Shown here piece by piece: positions 31,771 through 40,800 of a DNA stretch of 50,118 nt. The notes beneath the pieces were generated by a model. That model was not told the origin of the DNA. It did not search any database and saw nothing but the letters and a program-made list of their open reading frames with translations. This DNA comes from a bacterium. GTDB lineage: Bacteria; 4484-113; JAFGCY01. The position numbers and the translations under genes were made by a program. Numbering within the stretch: position 1 is the first letter of the stretch; every line of letters starts with the position of its first letter. The stretch lies in contig JAFGCY010000010.1 of assembly GCA_016932385.1 (NCBI GenBank), positions 1 through 50,118 on the forward strand, written 5' to 3'.

Positions 31771-32490
31771 ATGGCTGCGCATCACGAACACATGCCGGCG
31801 CTCGACCCTGAGTTGTTGCAACTCGTCTTTACGGCCATGCCGGTCGAGGTCGTGATCCGCGACCGCGACAGCCGCATCGTCTTCGCCAATCCCGCTTTCG
31901 CCCGTACTTACAACCTGTCGGCTGCAGAAGTCGTCGGCAAACTCGATAGCGAGCTCTGGTTCGTTTTCGGCCGGCCGGCGGACGAGATCGCAAGCTGGCT
32001 GGAGGAGGACCGCCAGGTGATCGAGGAGGGCGAGACCTTCGAGTACCTGCAAGAGATCCACCGGCCGGGCGGCCAGCGCGCCTTTTTCCAGAACTACAAG
32101 CAGCCGATCCAGCTGGCCGACGGGCGCATCTGCGTGCTGGCGATGTACTGGGACATCACCGCGCGGATGCTGGTCGAGAAGGCGCTGCACCAGACGCGGG
32201 CCGAGGCCGCCGAGCTGGCCGGCATCCAGAAGACCGCCGTGACCTACGCGCACGAGGTCAACAATCCGCTGACCGGTATCCTGGGGCTGCTGACGATCTT
32301 GCTCGACGACGACGCGCTGTCCGCCGACAAGCGCGAGATGCTGACCGACATCGACCGCGCGGCGCGGCGGATCAAGGACGTGATCGGCAAGCTGGAGCGG
32401 ATCAGCCGCCCGCGCGTGGCCAGCTACAGCGGCCGCGTGCTGCGCCTGGACCTGAGTCGCGACGACGAGGACGAAGACGAAAACGGGTAG
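31771..32490 (+). CDS. PAS-DHp protein lacking a kinase ATPase domain
   Basis: 239 residues. A PAS domain (about 15-130: FTAMPVEVVIRDRDSRIVFANPAF, LAMYWDITAR) leads into a histidine-kinase dimerisation/phospho-acceptor helix hairpin with His161 in YAHEVNNPLTGILGLL. The ATPase domain is absent: the protein ends about 35 residues after the second helix with an acidic tail (DDEDEDENG). The stop is clean and no downstream frame restores an ATPase. It could be a phosphotransfer partner or dominant modulator of another kinase. Confidence 0.8.
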   Translation: MAAHHEHMPALDPELLQLVFTAMPVEVVIRDRDSRIVFANPAFARTYNLSAAEVVGKLDSELWFVFGRPADEIASWLEEDRQVIEEGETFEYLQEIHRPGGQRAFFQNYKQPIQLADGRICVLAMYWDITARMLVEKALHQTRAEAAELAGIQKTAVTYAHEVNNPLTGILGLLTILLDDDALSADKREMLTDIDRAARRIKDVIGKLERISRPRVASYSGRVLRLDLSRDDEDEDENG

Positions 32491-32786
32491 CGCTGCCCGG
32501 GGCTTACGCTGCGCTTAGCCCTTGAGCCATTCCGCCGCGAGTTAGCTCCCGCGGATGCCGACGACCGCGGTCTAGCCGTCCAGGCCCGCGCGGGCAACAC
32601 GCCTAGTCCGCTCAGGCCAATCCGCCGGTGTGAGGCGGTCAGCCACGCAGTCAGCATGTCGATTTCCTTGAGAGATTTCCCAACTATCATACTCATTCCC
32701 GCACCGGTTTGCGCAGGGCCGGGGAAAACACCGGCGGAGCTGGTCGTCCACCCCGCATTCCGGTGCAAAACCGCTATAATGCGCGG
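32491..32786. other. Non-coding spacer
   Basis: About 300 bp with no credible gene. Near its end CGCTATAAT (TATAAT at 32775-32780) forms a -10 box 6 bp before the GTG of the HD-domain gene. No clear -35 box or terminator was found. Confidence 0.55.
32775..32780 (+). promoter_or_regulatory. -10 box TATAAT of leaderless gene
   Basis: A perfect TATAAT preceded by CGC ends 6 bp before the GTG at 32787, so transcription should start at or next to the start codon. This decides the start of the YqeK-like gene, whose alternative upstream start at 32709 would include the promoter. Confidence 0.6.
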
Positions 32787-33380
32787 GTGACGGACGCGCC
32801 CGATTTCGACAGCCTAGCGGAGCAACTGGCCCAGTACCTGCGCCCGCGGCGGTTCAAGCATTCGCAGTATGTTGCCGAAACCGCGCACGAGTTGGCGCAG
32901 ATCCATGCCCCGTACCTGGCCAACGAGGCGCGGCTGGCGGGCCTGCTGCACGACCACGCCAAGAGCCTCGGCAACCGGGCGTTAATCGCGCAGGCGGCCC
33001 GGTTCGATATAGATATTACGCCGAGCGAGCGCGAGAGCCCGGGGCTGTTGCACGGCAAGGTCGCGGCGGCGCTGTTGCCGGAGCGGTTTAACATCGACGA
33101 CCCCGCCATCCGGCGGGCGATCGCCGACCACGTGACGGGCCGGCCCGGCATGGGTACGCTGAGCCGGATCCTGTTCGCCGCCGACCAAGCCTCCGCCGAC
33201 CGCGCGTTCGACGGCGTGGACGAGTTGCGGCGCGTGGCCCGCGAGGACCTGGGGCGGGCCTGCCTGCTGGTGGCGATGCATAAATTGCGCTATACGCTGT
33301 ATAAGGAGCGGATCATCGATCCGGTGACGGTTGAGGTTTACAACGAGTTGTTGAAGCAGGGGCACGCGGATGGCCGGTGA
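32787..33380 (+). CDS. YqeK-like HD-domain hydrolase
   Basis: 197 residues from the GTG at 32787. HD-superfamily metal ligands are all present: His25 (KHSQYV), His55-Asp56 (LLHDHAK), His89 (LLHGK), His115 (ADHVTG) and Asp133 (FAADQAS). The order and spacing match YqeK, the symmetrical Ap4A hydrolase that splits diadenosine tetraphosphate into ADP. Its stop overlaps the start of the LCP gene by 11 bp. A yqeK-LCP pairing is seen in several phyla next to nadD and rsfS, which are not in this window. Confidence 0.88.
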   Translation: MTDAPDFDSLAEQLAQYLRPRRFKHSQYVAETAHELAQIHAPYLANEARLAGLLHDHAKSLGNRALIAQAARFDIDITPSERESPGLLHGKVAAALLPERFNIDDPAIRRAIADHVTGRPGMGTLSRILFAADQASADRAFDGVDELRRVAREDLGRACLLVAMHKLRYTLYKERIIDPVTVEVYNELLKQGHADGR

Positions 33381-34590
33381 CATCAAGAGCGGTTCGCCCG
33401 TTCCACAGGTGCGCGACGTCGTCCGCAATAAACGGCACGGCGGCCTCCACGTCGACCCCGGCCGCCTGCCCTGGTACCTGCGGCGGCGCGTGATGTTCCC
33501 GCTGGGGCTGATCATCAGCATGATCACCGTCGCCGGCTTCTGCTGGTGGAACATACCGGTCACCAACCAGCTGACCGGCGAGCGCGAGAACATGGGCATG
33601 CGCGTGATCCGCGCCGGCCAGGCCCTGGTCAACCCGCAGATCTCGCTGGAGACCGCCTTCTCCGATCAGCGCCAGATCAGCGTGCTCTTGGTCGGGCTCG
33701 ACCACATCCCGCCCTCCAAAATCGATCCCGGCATCATCCGCCGCAGCGACTGCGTGATGGTGGCCACGACCGACTTCGATACGCGGCAGATCCGCCTGGT
33801 CAGCATCCCGCGCGACGGCTGGGTCCAGCACTGGCAGAACAACAAGAACTTCGGCTACGAGCGCCTGGCCAACACCTACAGCCTGGGCCAGGAGCGCAAC
33901 CTGAGCGACCCGCTGGCCGGGCTAAACCGCACGCGCGAGTCGGTCTCGCACCTGCTGGACATGCCGCTCGATTTCTACATCGTGATCGAGTTCGAGGGGC
34001 TGGTGCAGATGGTCGACTGCCTGGGCGGGCTCGAAGTCGATGTCGAGATGGACATGAACCGCGACGACAACGCCGGCAACCTGCACATCCACTTGAAGAA
34101 GGGGTTGCAGCACCTGACCGGCGAGCAGGTCGTGCAATACGCGCGCTACCGCGATCCCAAGCTGGCCGACCTGGGCCGCATGCCGCGCCAGCAGAAGGTC
34201 GTGCGGCGGCTGCTCGAGGAAATGATGAAGGGCGAGAACCTGGCCAAGCTGCCCGAGCTGGCCCGCATCGCCCACGACTCGGTCAAGACCAATTTCAGCC
34301 TCGACCAGCTGATCGCCCTGGCCCAGCACATCGACATGTACGCGCCGGACAGCTACCAGTCGCGCACCGTGACCAGCTACTACGACAGCGACCCGACGAT
34401 GCCGGAGATCCAGTGCCCGGGCGTGCCCGCCGGCACCAAGGTCGGCGCGCAGTGCATCTACCCACGCGACGCCAAGGCCAGCCGCGAGTTCCTGCTCGAC
34501 CTGGCCGCGCCGGAACCCGCGCCTGAGCCCGAGCCGGAGGCGGCGGACGGGGCATCCGGCGCCGGCGAGGCCAACGCCAATTCCGAGTAA
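33370..34590 (+). CDS. LytR-CpsA-Psr (LCP) family protein
   Basis: 406 residues. A short cytoplasmic arm and one membrane helix (about 40-62, VMFPLGLIISMITVAGFCWW) precede an extracytoplasmic LCP domain: ISVLLVGLDH, RRSDCVMVATTDFDTRQIRLVSIPRDGWV, FYIVIEFEGLVQMVDCLGGLEVDV, GLQHLTGEQVVQYARYRD, and GRMPRQQKVVRRLL. LCP enzymes move polyisoprenyl-phosphate-linked glycopolymers onto the cell wall; the conserved Arg and Asp residues are there. A Pro/Glu-rich C-terminal tail ends the protein. It is translationally coupled to the yqeK-like gene. Confidence 0.92.
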   Translation: MAGDIKSGSPVPQVRDVVRNKRHGGLHVDPGRLPWYLRRRVMFPLGLIISMITVAGFCWWNIPVTNQLTGERENMGMRVIRAGQALVNPQISLETAFSDQRQISVLLVGLDHIPPSKIDPGIIRRSDCVMVATTDFDTRQIRLVSIPRDGWVQHWQNNKNFGYERLANTYSLGQERNLSDPLAGLNRTRESVSHLLDMPLDFYIVIEFEGLVQMVDCLGGLEVDVEMDMNRDDNAGNLHIHLKKGLQHLTGEQVVQYARYRDPKLADLGRMPRQQKVVRRLLEEMMKGENLAKLPELARIAHDSVKTNFSLDQLIALAQHIDMYAPDSYQSRTVTSYYDSDPTMPEIQCPGVPAGTKVGAQCIYPRDAKASREFLLDLAAPEPAPEPEPEAADGASGAGEANANSE

Positions 34591-34637
34591 AATCGGCGAT
34601 CTCCCGCTGATCGCGAGACAGAATCCCTGGATTTACG

Positions 34638-34657
34638 GTACAAATATATATGTGTAC
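34638..34657. promoter_or_regulatory. GTACA/TGTAC dyad upstream of lipoprotein
   Basis: GTACA and TGTAC arms flank a 10-bp AT core directly before the ribosome site of the lipoprotein gene. The arms use the same word as the TGTATTGTAC palindromes. It may be an operator overlapping the promoter. Confidence 0.35.
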
Positions 34658-34674
34658 TGTTGCAGGGGAAACGC

Positions 34675-36612
34675 ATGAACCTGACCGGCTGGCAAAAATG
34701 CATCGGGGCTGCGGCGCTGTTCGCCTTATTCCTTGCAATCCACAGCTGCGCCTCGAGTGGGCTTGACGTCACTGAGCCCGCCGCGGGCACCCCGGCCACC
34801 ACCGAGAGCGGCGGCTGGCCCGTCCTGCCGGCGGGGGACACGCCCGGACCGGCGCGCGGCGAATCGATGGTCTTCGGCTGGGAGCTGGCCGGAGACGATT
34901 ACTACGCCGCCGGCGAGGCAGCGGTGCCCAATCTGGTCTACCACACGCTGCAGCTGCTCCCCGCCCAGCAGGATATCTCCTGGGCGATCTACGAATTCAC
35001 CGGGCTGGCTGCCGGCGACGCGCCGCAGTCGGTCAACTTCTCGCTGGCCAATCCGCGGCCCAAGCTGCTCTATTTCGGCTTTCCGGACTACGAGGCGGGG
35101 ATGTGGAACTGGATCCGCGTCAACAATCCCGGCCTCGACATGCCCTTCGCGCTGACGAATTTCCCGTACACGGTCAGCCCGGCCGGCAACGTCTATTTCG
35201 CCGTCGTGGCCTGGGACGGCTGGGACGCGGTGATCCAGCGGGTGACGCTGTACGTGGATCTGGCCGCGCCGGCCCCGCAGGATGTGATCGCCTCGGACGG
35301 CGCGTTCGTCGACCACGTCGAGATCAGCTGGTCGCCGGTGGTCGACCCCGATTACTACGTGGTCTACCGCGACGGCTACGCCGAGGAGAACATCATCGGC
35401 ACGGCCGAGAGCGACTTCGAATCCTTCGACGACTACACCGCGGACAACCTGCAGTACTACGAATACTGGGTCCAGGCGATGTTCGACGGCGAACTCGGCC
35501 GGCTGAGCAATTCGGACACGGGTTACCGCAGCAACTGGGAGCGCCACCAGGTGGACCTCAGCGGCGACGTCGGGCTCTACTGCTCGGTGGCGGCGATCGA
35601 CGGCAAGCCGGCGGTCAGCTATTACGACAACGACAACGGGCGGCTGAAATACGCCTGCGCGATTACCAGCCAGCCCGCCGGCCAGGGCGACTGGCGCGTG
35701 CACACGGTGGACTTCAGCGCCAGCGTCGGCGAGCTGACCTCGCTGGCCGTGCTGGATGGCAAGCCGGTGATCAGCTACTTCGACAACGCCAACGGCAACC
35801 TGAAGTTCGCGCGCGCGCTGCTGTCCGAGCCGATGACCGGCGCGGACTGGACGATCCACGTCGTCGACAAGGACGGCTGGGTCGGCGAGCACAGCTCGGT
35901 GGCGATCCAGGACGGCCTGCCCGTGATCAGCTACTTCGATTACACCAATACGCGGCTGTTGTTCGCGCGCGCGCTGAGCCCGGAGCCGCAGGCGGCCGCG
36001 GACTGGCAGATCCACACCGTCGACGACGGCGACTATACGGGCCGGTTCACCTCGACCGCGATCGTCGACGGCCGGCCGGCGATCAGCTATTACGACGACG
36101 ACGCGACCTGCCTGAAGTACGCGCGTTCGCTGCTGACGCTGCCCGTGGCCGCGACCGACTGGCGCGTCTATACCGTGGACAACGCGGGTGACGACGGGCT
36201 CTACAGTTCGCTAATCGACCTGGACGGCAAACCGGCGATCGCCTATTACGACTGGAGCGCCAAGAACGTCAAGTTCGCGCGCGCGCTGGTCGCCGATCCC
36301 ACGCTGCCGGAGCAGTGGCTGATCACCAAGCTCGACCAGGACGGCACGGTCTGCCAGTACCCCTCGCTGGCGCTGTTGGACGGCAAGCCGCTGATCAGCT
36401 ATTACGGCAATACGGACCTGCGCTGCGTGATCGCCACGACCGCCGCACCGACGGCGGATGACTGGCACCTTTTCTCCGTGGACACCCAGGGCTCGGCCGG
36501 CAACTACTCGTCGCTGACGATCATCGACAACCGGCCGGCGATCCTGTATTACGGCAACCCGGGCCTGATGTTCGCCACGACGGAGACGCCGGAGATCGAG
36601 GAAGGCGATTAG
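34675..36612 (+). CDS. Lipoprotein with FN3 and propeller-like repeats
   Basis: 645 residues from the ATG at 34675 (CAGGGGAAACGC in front). The signal ends at a Cys in the AIHSCAS lipobox. After an N-terminal beta domain comes an FN3-like module (about residues 205-290: DHVEISWSPVVDPDYYVVYRDG). Then six to seven repeats of about 45-50 residues follow, each with the pattern DGKPAVSYYDNDNGRLKYA and ending in W.VHTVD. The repeats suggest a beta-propeller. The same repeat type fills the C-terminal half of the large lipoprotein at 37891-41982. An envelope binding function is inferred. Confidence 0.8.
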   Translation: MNLTGWQKCIGAAALFALFLAIHSCASSGLDVTEPAAGTPATTESGGWPVLPAGDTPGPARGESMVFGWELAGDDYYAAGEAAVPNLVYHTLQLLPAQQDISWAIYEFTGLAAGDAPQSVNFSLANPRPKLLYFGFPDYEAGMWNWIRVNNPGLDMPFALTNFPYTVSPAGNVYFAVVAWDGWDAVIQRVTLYVDLAAPAPQDVIASDGAFVDHVEISWSPVVDPDYYVVYRDGYAEENIIGTAESDFESFDDYTADNLQYYEYWVQAMFDGELGRLSNSDTGYRSNWERHQVDLSGDVGLYCSVAAIDGKPAVSYYDNDNGRLKYACAITSQPAGQGDWRVHTVDFSASVGELTSLAVLDGKPVISYFDNANGNLKFARALLSEPMTGADWTIHVVDKDGWVGEHSSVAIQDGLPVISYFDYTNTRLLFARALSPEPQAAADWQIHTVDDGDYTGRFTSTAIVDGRPAISYYDDDATCLKYARSLLTLPVAATDWRVYTVDNAGDDGLYSSLIDLDGKPAIAYYDWSAKNVKFARALVADPTLPEQWLITKLDQDGTVCQYPSLALLDGKPLISYYGNTDLRCVIATTAAPTADDWHLFSVDTQGSAGNYSSLTIIDNRPAILYYGNPGLMFATTETPEIEEGD

Positions 36613-36630
36613 CGCTCGCGCCCGGCCGGC

Positions 36631-37335
36631 CTAGTCTTCTTCCTCCGGCTCGGCCAGCTCGCGGTACGGGCTGTCGTCGTCGGTGGCGATGCCGGGGACG
36701 CGGAAGCTCAGCATCAGCTTGGTGAAGCCGCTTTCGTCCATCAGCGCCTCGTCGCCGTCCTCCGACAGCTGCAGGTAGAGGATCAGGTCGCCTTCCGGCG
36801 TGATCTGGGCCTGGGAGTAAGCCGTGCCGGTCACCGTGCCCAGCGCTTCGTCGAGCGGGGCGTCGGCGGGCGCCGGCTGAAGGTCCACCTTGTACTTGTT
36901 CAGGATGTACTCGTGCACGTCGACGATCCGCACGCGGTAGCCGTCGAACAGCAGGATGAACGTGCCGGGCGCGATGTCGGCATCCGTCTGCGGATAGGCG
37001 ATCGTCAGCGCGCCGACGGCCAGCGGGTTGCCGCGGGCCGAGGCCCTGAGCGCATCGGCGTCGGCGAACGGCAGGCACTTGATCGGGACCAGCTGCAAGG
37101 TGCGGTCCAGCCCGTCGCGGTGGATCACGGCCTTGAAGGCGCCGAGATGGTGGAAGCTGGCGCCGGGCTGCATGATGTCGCCGAAGTAGGCATTCATCTT
37201 GTTGTCCTGGCGCCGGCAGTCGCGGTTAAAGTCGAAACTGCGCTCGGTCTGGGTGAAGTCGGCGGCCCACGCCAGCGTCCCGGCCAAGACGAGCAGGCCC
37301 ACCGTCAGCAGTGACACAATCCTTGCATTAGCCAT
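36631..37335 (-). CDS. Secreted protein of unknown function
   Basis: 234 residues from the ATG at 37335, preceded by GGAGGGACCTG. The signal peptide is MANARIVSLLTVGLLVLAGTLAWA. The mature part begins ADFTQTERSFDFNRDCRRQD and contains no motif I recognise. It ends in an acidic tail (ELAEPEEED). The gene is convergent with the propeller lipoprotein, 18 bp between their stops. Sequence upstream to 37845 stays open but is non-coding repeat. Confidence 0.75.
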   Translation of the reverse strand: MANARIVSLLTVGLLVLAGTLAWAADFTQTERSFDFNRDCRRQDNKMNAYFGDIMQPGASFHHLGAFKAVIHRDGLDRTLQLVPIKCLPFADADALRASARGNPLAVGALTIAYPQTDADIAPGTFILLFDGYRVRIVDVHEYILNKYKVDLQPAPADAPLDEALGTVTGTAYSQAQITPEGDLILYLQLSEDGDEALMDESGFTKLMLSFRVPGIATDDDSPYRELAEPEEED

Positions 37336-37422
37336 CAGGTCCCTCCAGTGAGTTCCAGCCAGACTCATTACATAATAGCAAACCGCGGCGGAAGTGGCAT
37401 ACCCGAGGTCGAATGTCGGGGA

Positions 37423-37471
37423 CCAGTGGTCAGTGGTCAGTGATCTGTGATCTGTGGTCAGTGAGCAGTTG
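37423..37471. repeat. CAGTGGT-type heptad tract
   Basis: Successive 7-bp words CAGTGGT, CAGTGGT, CAGTGAT, CTGTGAT, CTGTGGT, CAGTGAG. It is a third heptad family, in the 555-bp gap 37336-37890. The rest of that gap holds GTAG-type hairpins (about 37500-37690), a terminator and a GTAGCGG palindrome; no gene was seen. Confidence 0.75.
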
Positions 37472-37714
37472 GCGGGGCGCACGGCTGTGTGCCCATCCAG
37501 CCACGGCAGGGGCGACGCAGGCGTTGCCCCTACAAGTCCGGGCATGGCAAACCGGCACGCCAGCCCAGCGTGGGCGCGGCAATCACCAACGCCGCATTCG
37601 CGAACGGCGGTCGGCCGGTAACCCGCATCAGGACGGGTCTTAGACCCGCCGCTACGATCCTCGGGGCGGGAGGCACAAGTGCCTCCCCTACGCCGATCAC
37701 GCTGCATGGTGCTC

Positions 37715-37748
37715 AAATAAAAAGGGCGGTTCCGTTTCGGGACCGCCC
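37715..37748 (-). terminator. Rho-independent terminator of large lipoprotein
   Basis: On the minus strand GGGCGGTCCC, a loop GAAAC and GGAACCGCCC are followed by TTTTTATTT. It ends the transcript of the gene whose stop is at 37891. Confidence 0.85.
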
Positions 37749-37809
37749 TCGCGTTTACCTTCGGCAGGTGGGCGTTGTCCCGTCGGGCGGGACGCGCCCT
37801 ATATGAAAC

Positions 37810-37881
37810 GTAGCGGCGCCGTCCCCGGCGCCGGATTCGCTCCACGCCGGATTAATCCGGCGGCGAGGCCGCCGCCGCTAC
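37810..37881. repeat. GTAGCGG-type intergenic palindrome
   Basis: It begins GTAGCGGCG, ends CGCCGCTAC and contains GGCGCCGG and GCCGGATTAATCCGGC. It is the closest relative of 60-162. It sits between the lipoprotein stop and its terminator, so it is transcribed. Confidence 0.75.
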
Positions 37882-37890
37882 GAGTTAGTT

Positions 37891-40800
37891 TTACTCCGCG
37901 TGGCGCTCGACGTAGCGCAGGTCGCCGTTGGTGACGTCCTGGTAGGCGATGCCGGGCTGCATGGTGTCAGGATTGAACCTGAGCGAGCAATGCGCGCCCT
38001 CCAGGTTCACCCCGCCGGCCACCTCGACCGCCGCCTGCGGCGCACTCGGCGAGCCGATGAACACATACCACAGCTTGCCCGCGTCGGAATCGTAGAACGC
38101 CACCGCCGGCCGGTTGTGCTGCGGATGCCAGGTCATTGAACTGAACAAACCGTAGTCCGCTGAACCGTCCGGAGCGGCAATTGTAACGAATTCCCAGTTG
38201 GTGCCAACGCTGTCGTAGTAGACAGCCTTGAGTCGGCCAAGCGTACTGTCGTAATAACTGATCCAGGGCGTACCGTCAACCGTGCTATAACACAGGCTGG
38301 GGTGGTATCCAACGCCGGAATTGGTATCGACTGTTTCCACCGTCCAGGCACCACCGCCGCTTCGCGAGGCATAACACAGATCTTCACTCAGCGATCGCTG
38401 ATAGGCCACACCGGGTAACAAGTTTGTTGGATTGAACTGCAGGCTGGAAACCTGGGGAATGCCAACGCTATCGATGGTATTCACATCGTAACTGCCGCCG
38501 CCGATCCCTTCCGCGAAGTCCAGTGTGCGGTTCGTGCCGTTCTGGTAAACAAGGCTGGGAACACCATTGTTCAAAGCCATCGTGGCGTATTGGCCAAATG
38601 CCTCATCGTCAATGCCAATGGTATATGAACCAACTTCCTCAAACGACCACGAACCATAGGAACCCAACGCAACCTTGACGGCGCCGCCATCCGCGGCATC
38701 GTTCAGTGAGAAGTAGCCAATATAGGCCGTGCCACTGGAATCCACATCAAGGGCGCTGTCCGTGCCGTCATAACCATCGTTGGCAACGATTTCCTTCCGC
38801 CAATTCCCGGTTTGCTTATCGGCGAATTTCAACGCTGTTTGCGTCGCGTCGTAATAGCTCATCATCGGATAGTCACTCGTCGGGTGATAACCCAGGCTGG
38901 CCATCGCGCCAACATCGCGGTTACCACCTGACATCGAGCAAGCAACCTCGGTATCCCAGTCAGCGCCATTGCTGCTGGTCGCGTATTTCAGTTCTTGGTT
39001 TGCCGAATCATAATAGGAAACGTGTAAATTCCCCGAGCCATCGATATCCAAGGAAGGTAAAGAGCCAATACTCCCATCAATCGTACTTCCTGAGCCATAG
39101 CCAGCACCATAGGCCACACCGCCACTCGAGGCATGCGCATAAACGTAATGGAATGTGCCGCCATACCATTCAATGTCGGTCTGGCGTTGCAGTTCGTCAG
39201 CATTGGGATTGTATTCACCGACGCTACCGCTTCCCCAGTCTGTAGCACCCTTATCGGCGACCCAGACATCGGCGGGGAAACCTGCCACGATATCAGCAGC
39301 AATGTCATAGTGAATAATGTACGGCCTGCCATCATCACTGATCGTTAAATTGGATTCCCAGCCGGCAAACATCAGATCCGGTGCCTGTGAACCTCCGTCC
39401 GCTACTTCGTGTGTCCAAATCGACCCGTCATATGAGGCGTATGCGGCGGCAAGCTGCGGAATCATTGAGATCGCCGGAAGCCCTTTCATGAAGCTAATAC
39501 CGGGATACCCGGTAACGGGATTGAACTCGAGCGATGTAAACGAACCACTCATGCCAAATCCGTCTTCATTGCCGTTAACAGCTAAGGTGTTATCCCAACT
39601 CGTGCCGTTGAATTTTGCGTACCTTACGTCATGAGCAGTGGAGTTCCAATAGGCTATCGCCGGATAATCATCTGCCGGATCGAATTCCAGGCTGGGGAAT
39701 ACGCCTGTATCACCGTTTGTATCAACATCGGTCAGCTCCCAAGTTGTGCCGTTGTATTCAGCATAAACAAGGGCTTCGTCCCCATCTGTCTGTGCTCCCG
39801 CGTGATGGAAGGCAATACAGGGATAGCCGGTGGTGGGATTAAACTCAAGATCGCAGTATAGGCCAGTATCCGCCTCGGATTTAACCGTGACGGTTGTCCA
39901 GTTCAGACTGCCCGAAGCTTTCTCGGAATACATCATGTCTTGCAGGCTGTTGTTGTAATGCGCAATACCGATCGTGCCATCGGACTTGACCGCGATGTCA
40001 GAGTGCCAACCCACATCCTGCTTCGGCATCGTGCCGCCGTCATCCACCAGTTCGCTGGCCTGCCAGACGCCGGTGTCGATCGGGATGCCGCCGGCGATCG
40101 GGGTGGCGATCAGCGTCTCGGTGTTGGCATCTTGGTTGCCCAGGCTGTCGCGGCAGCGCACGCCGAACATGTAGTCCGTGTTGTTGACCAGCCCGCCGAC
40201 CGTCGTGGTCAGCGCCGGCGCGTTGACCGTCTCGACGTTGGCCGTACCCCAGTCGAAGTCGCCCGCCTCGTCCCAATATACAAGGTAGGTCACCGGCGGG
40301 GACTCGGCGTCCGTCGCCTCGTACCACTCCACCAGCACCTGCGCCGTGCCCGGCGTTACCGCTTTGATGCCCGTGCCGCCGCCGGTCCAGGTCGGCGGAT
40401 CGGTCTCGGCGTCCGGATCGAAGTAATACACGTTGCTGTAGGCGCTCTCGACCGTGCCGTACAGCGCCGTCACCGCCAGGTAGTGCGCACTGTCCGGGCT
40501 GATCAGCGCCGGCGCGCTCCAAGTGGTGCCGGTGATCAGGCTGCTGCTGATCATCAGCGCGTCGCTCATGCCGGCGTCGCTGGCGCGGTAGGCGTTGTAG
40601 CCGTCGGGCAGCTGGCCGGATGGCGCGGTCCAGGACAGGTCGAGGTGGTCGCCCGAGCGAACCGCCGTCAGGCCGGAAGGCGCGTCGGAGCCGCCGGCCT
40701 GGTAGAGCGTGATGTTGGAATAGGCGCTCAGCTCGGAGCCGTAGACCGCCCGGACGCCGAAGTAGTGGTCGGCGTCGGGATCGAACAGGGTCGGCACGTT

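Noticed and set aside
36631..37845. Longer start for the secreted protein
   Set aside because: The extra 170 codons cover heptad and palindrome repeats and the terminator; the ATG at 37335 has a ribosome site and begins a signal peptide.
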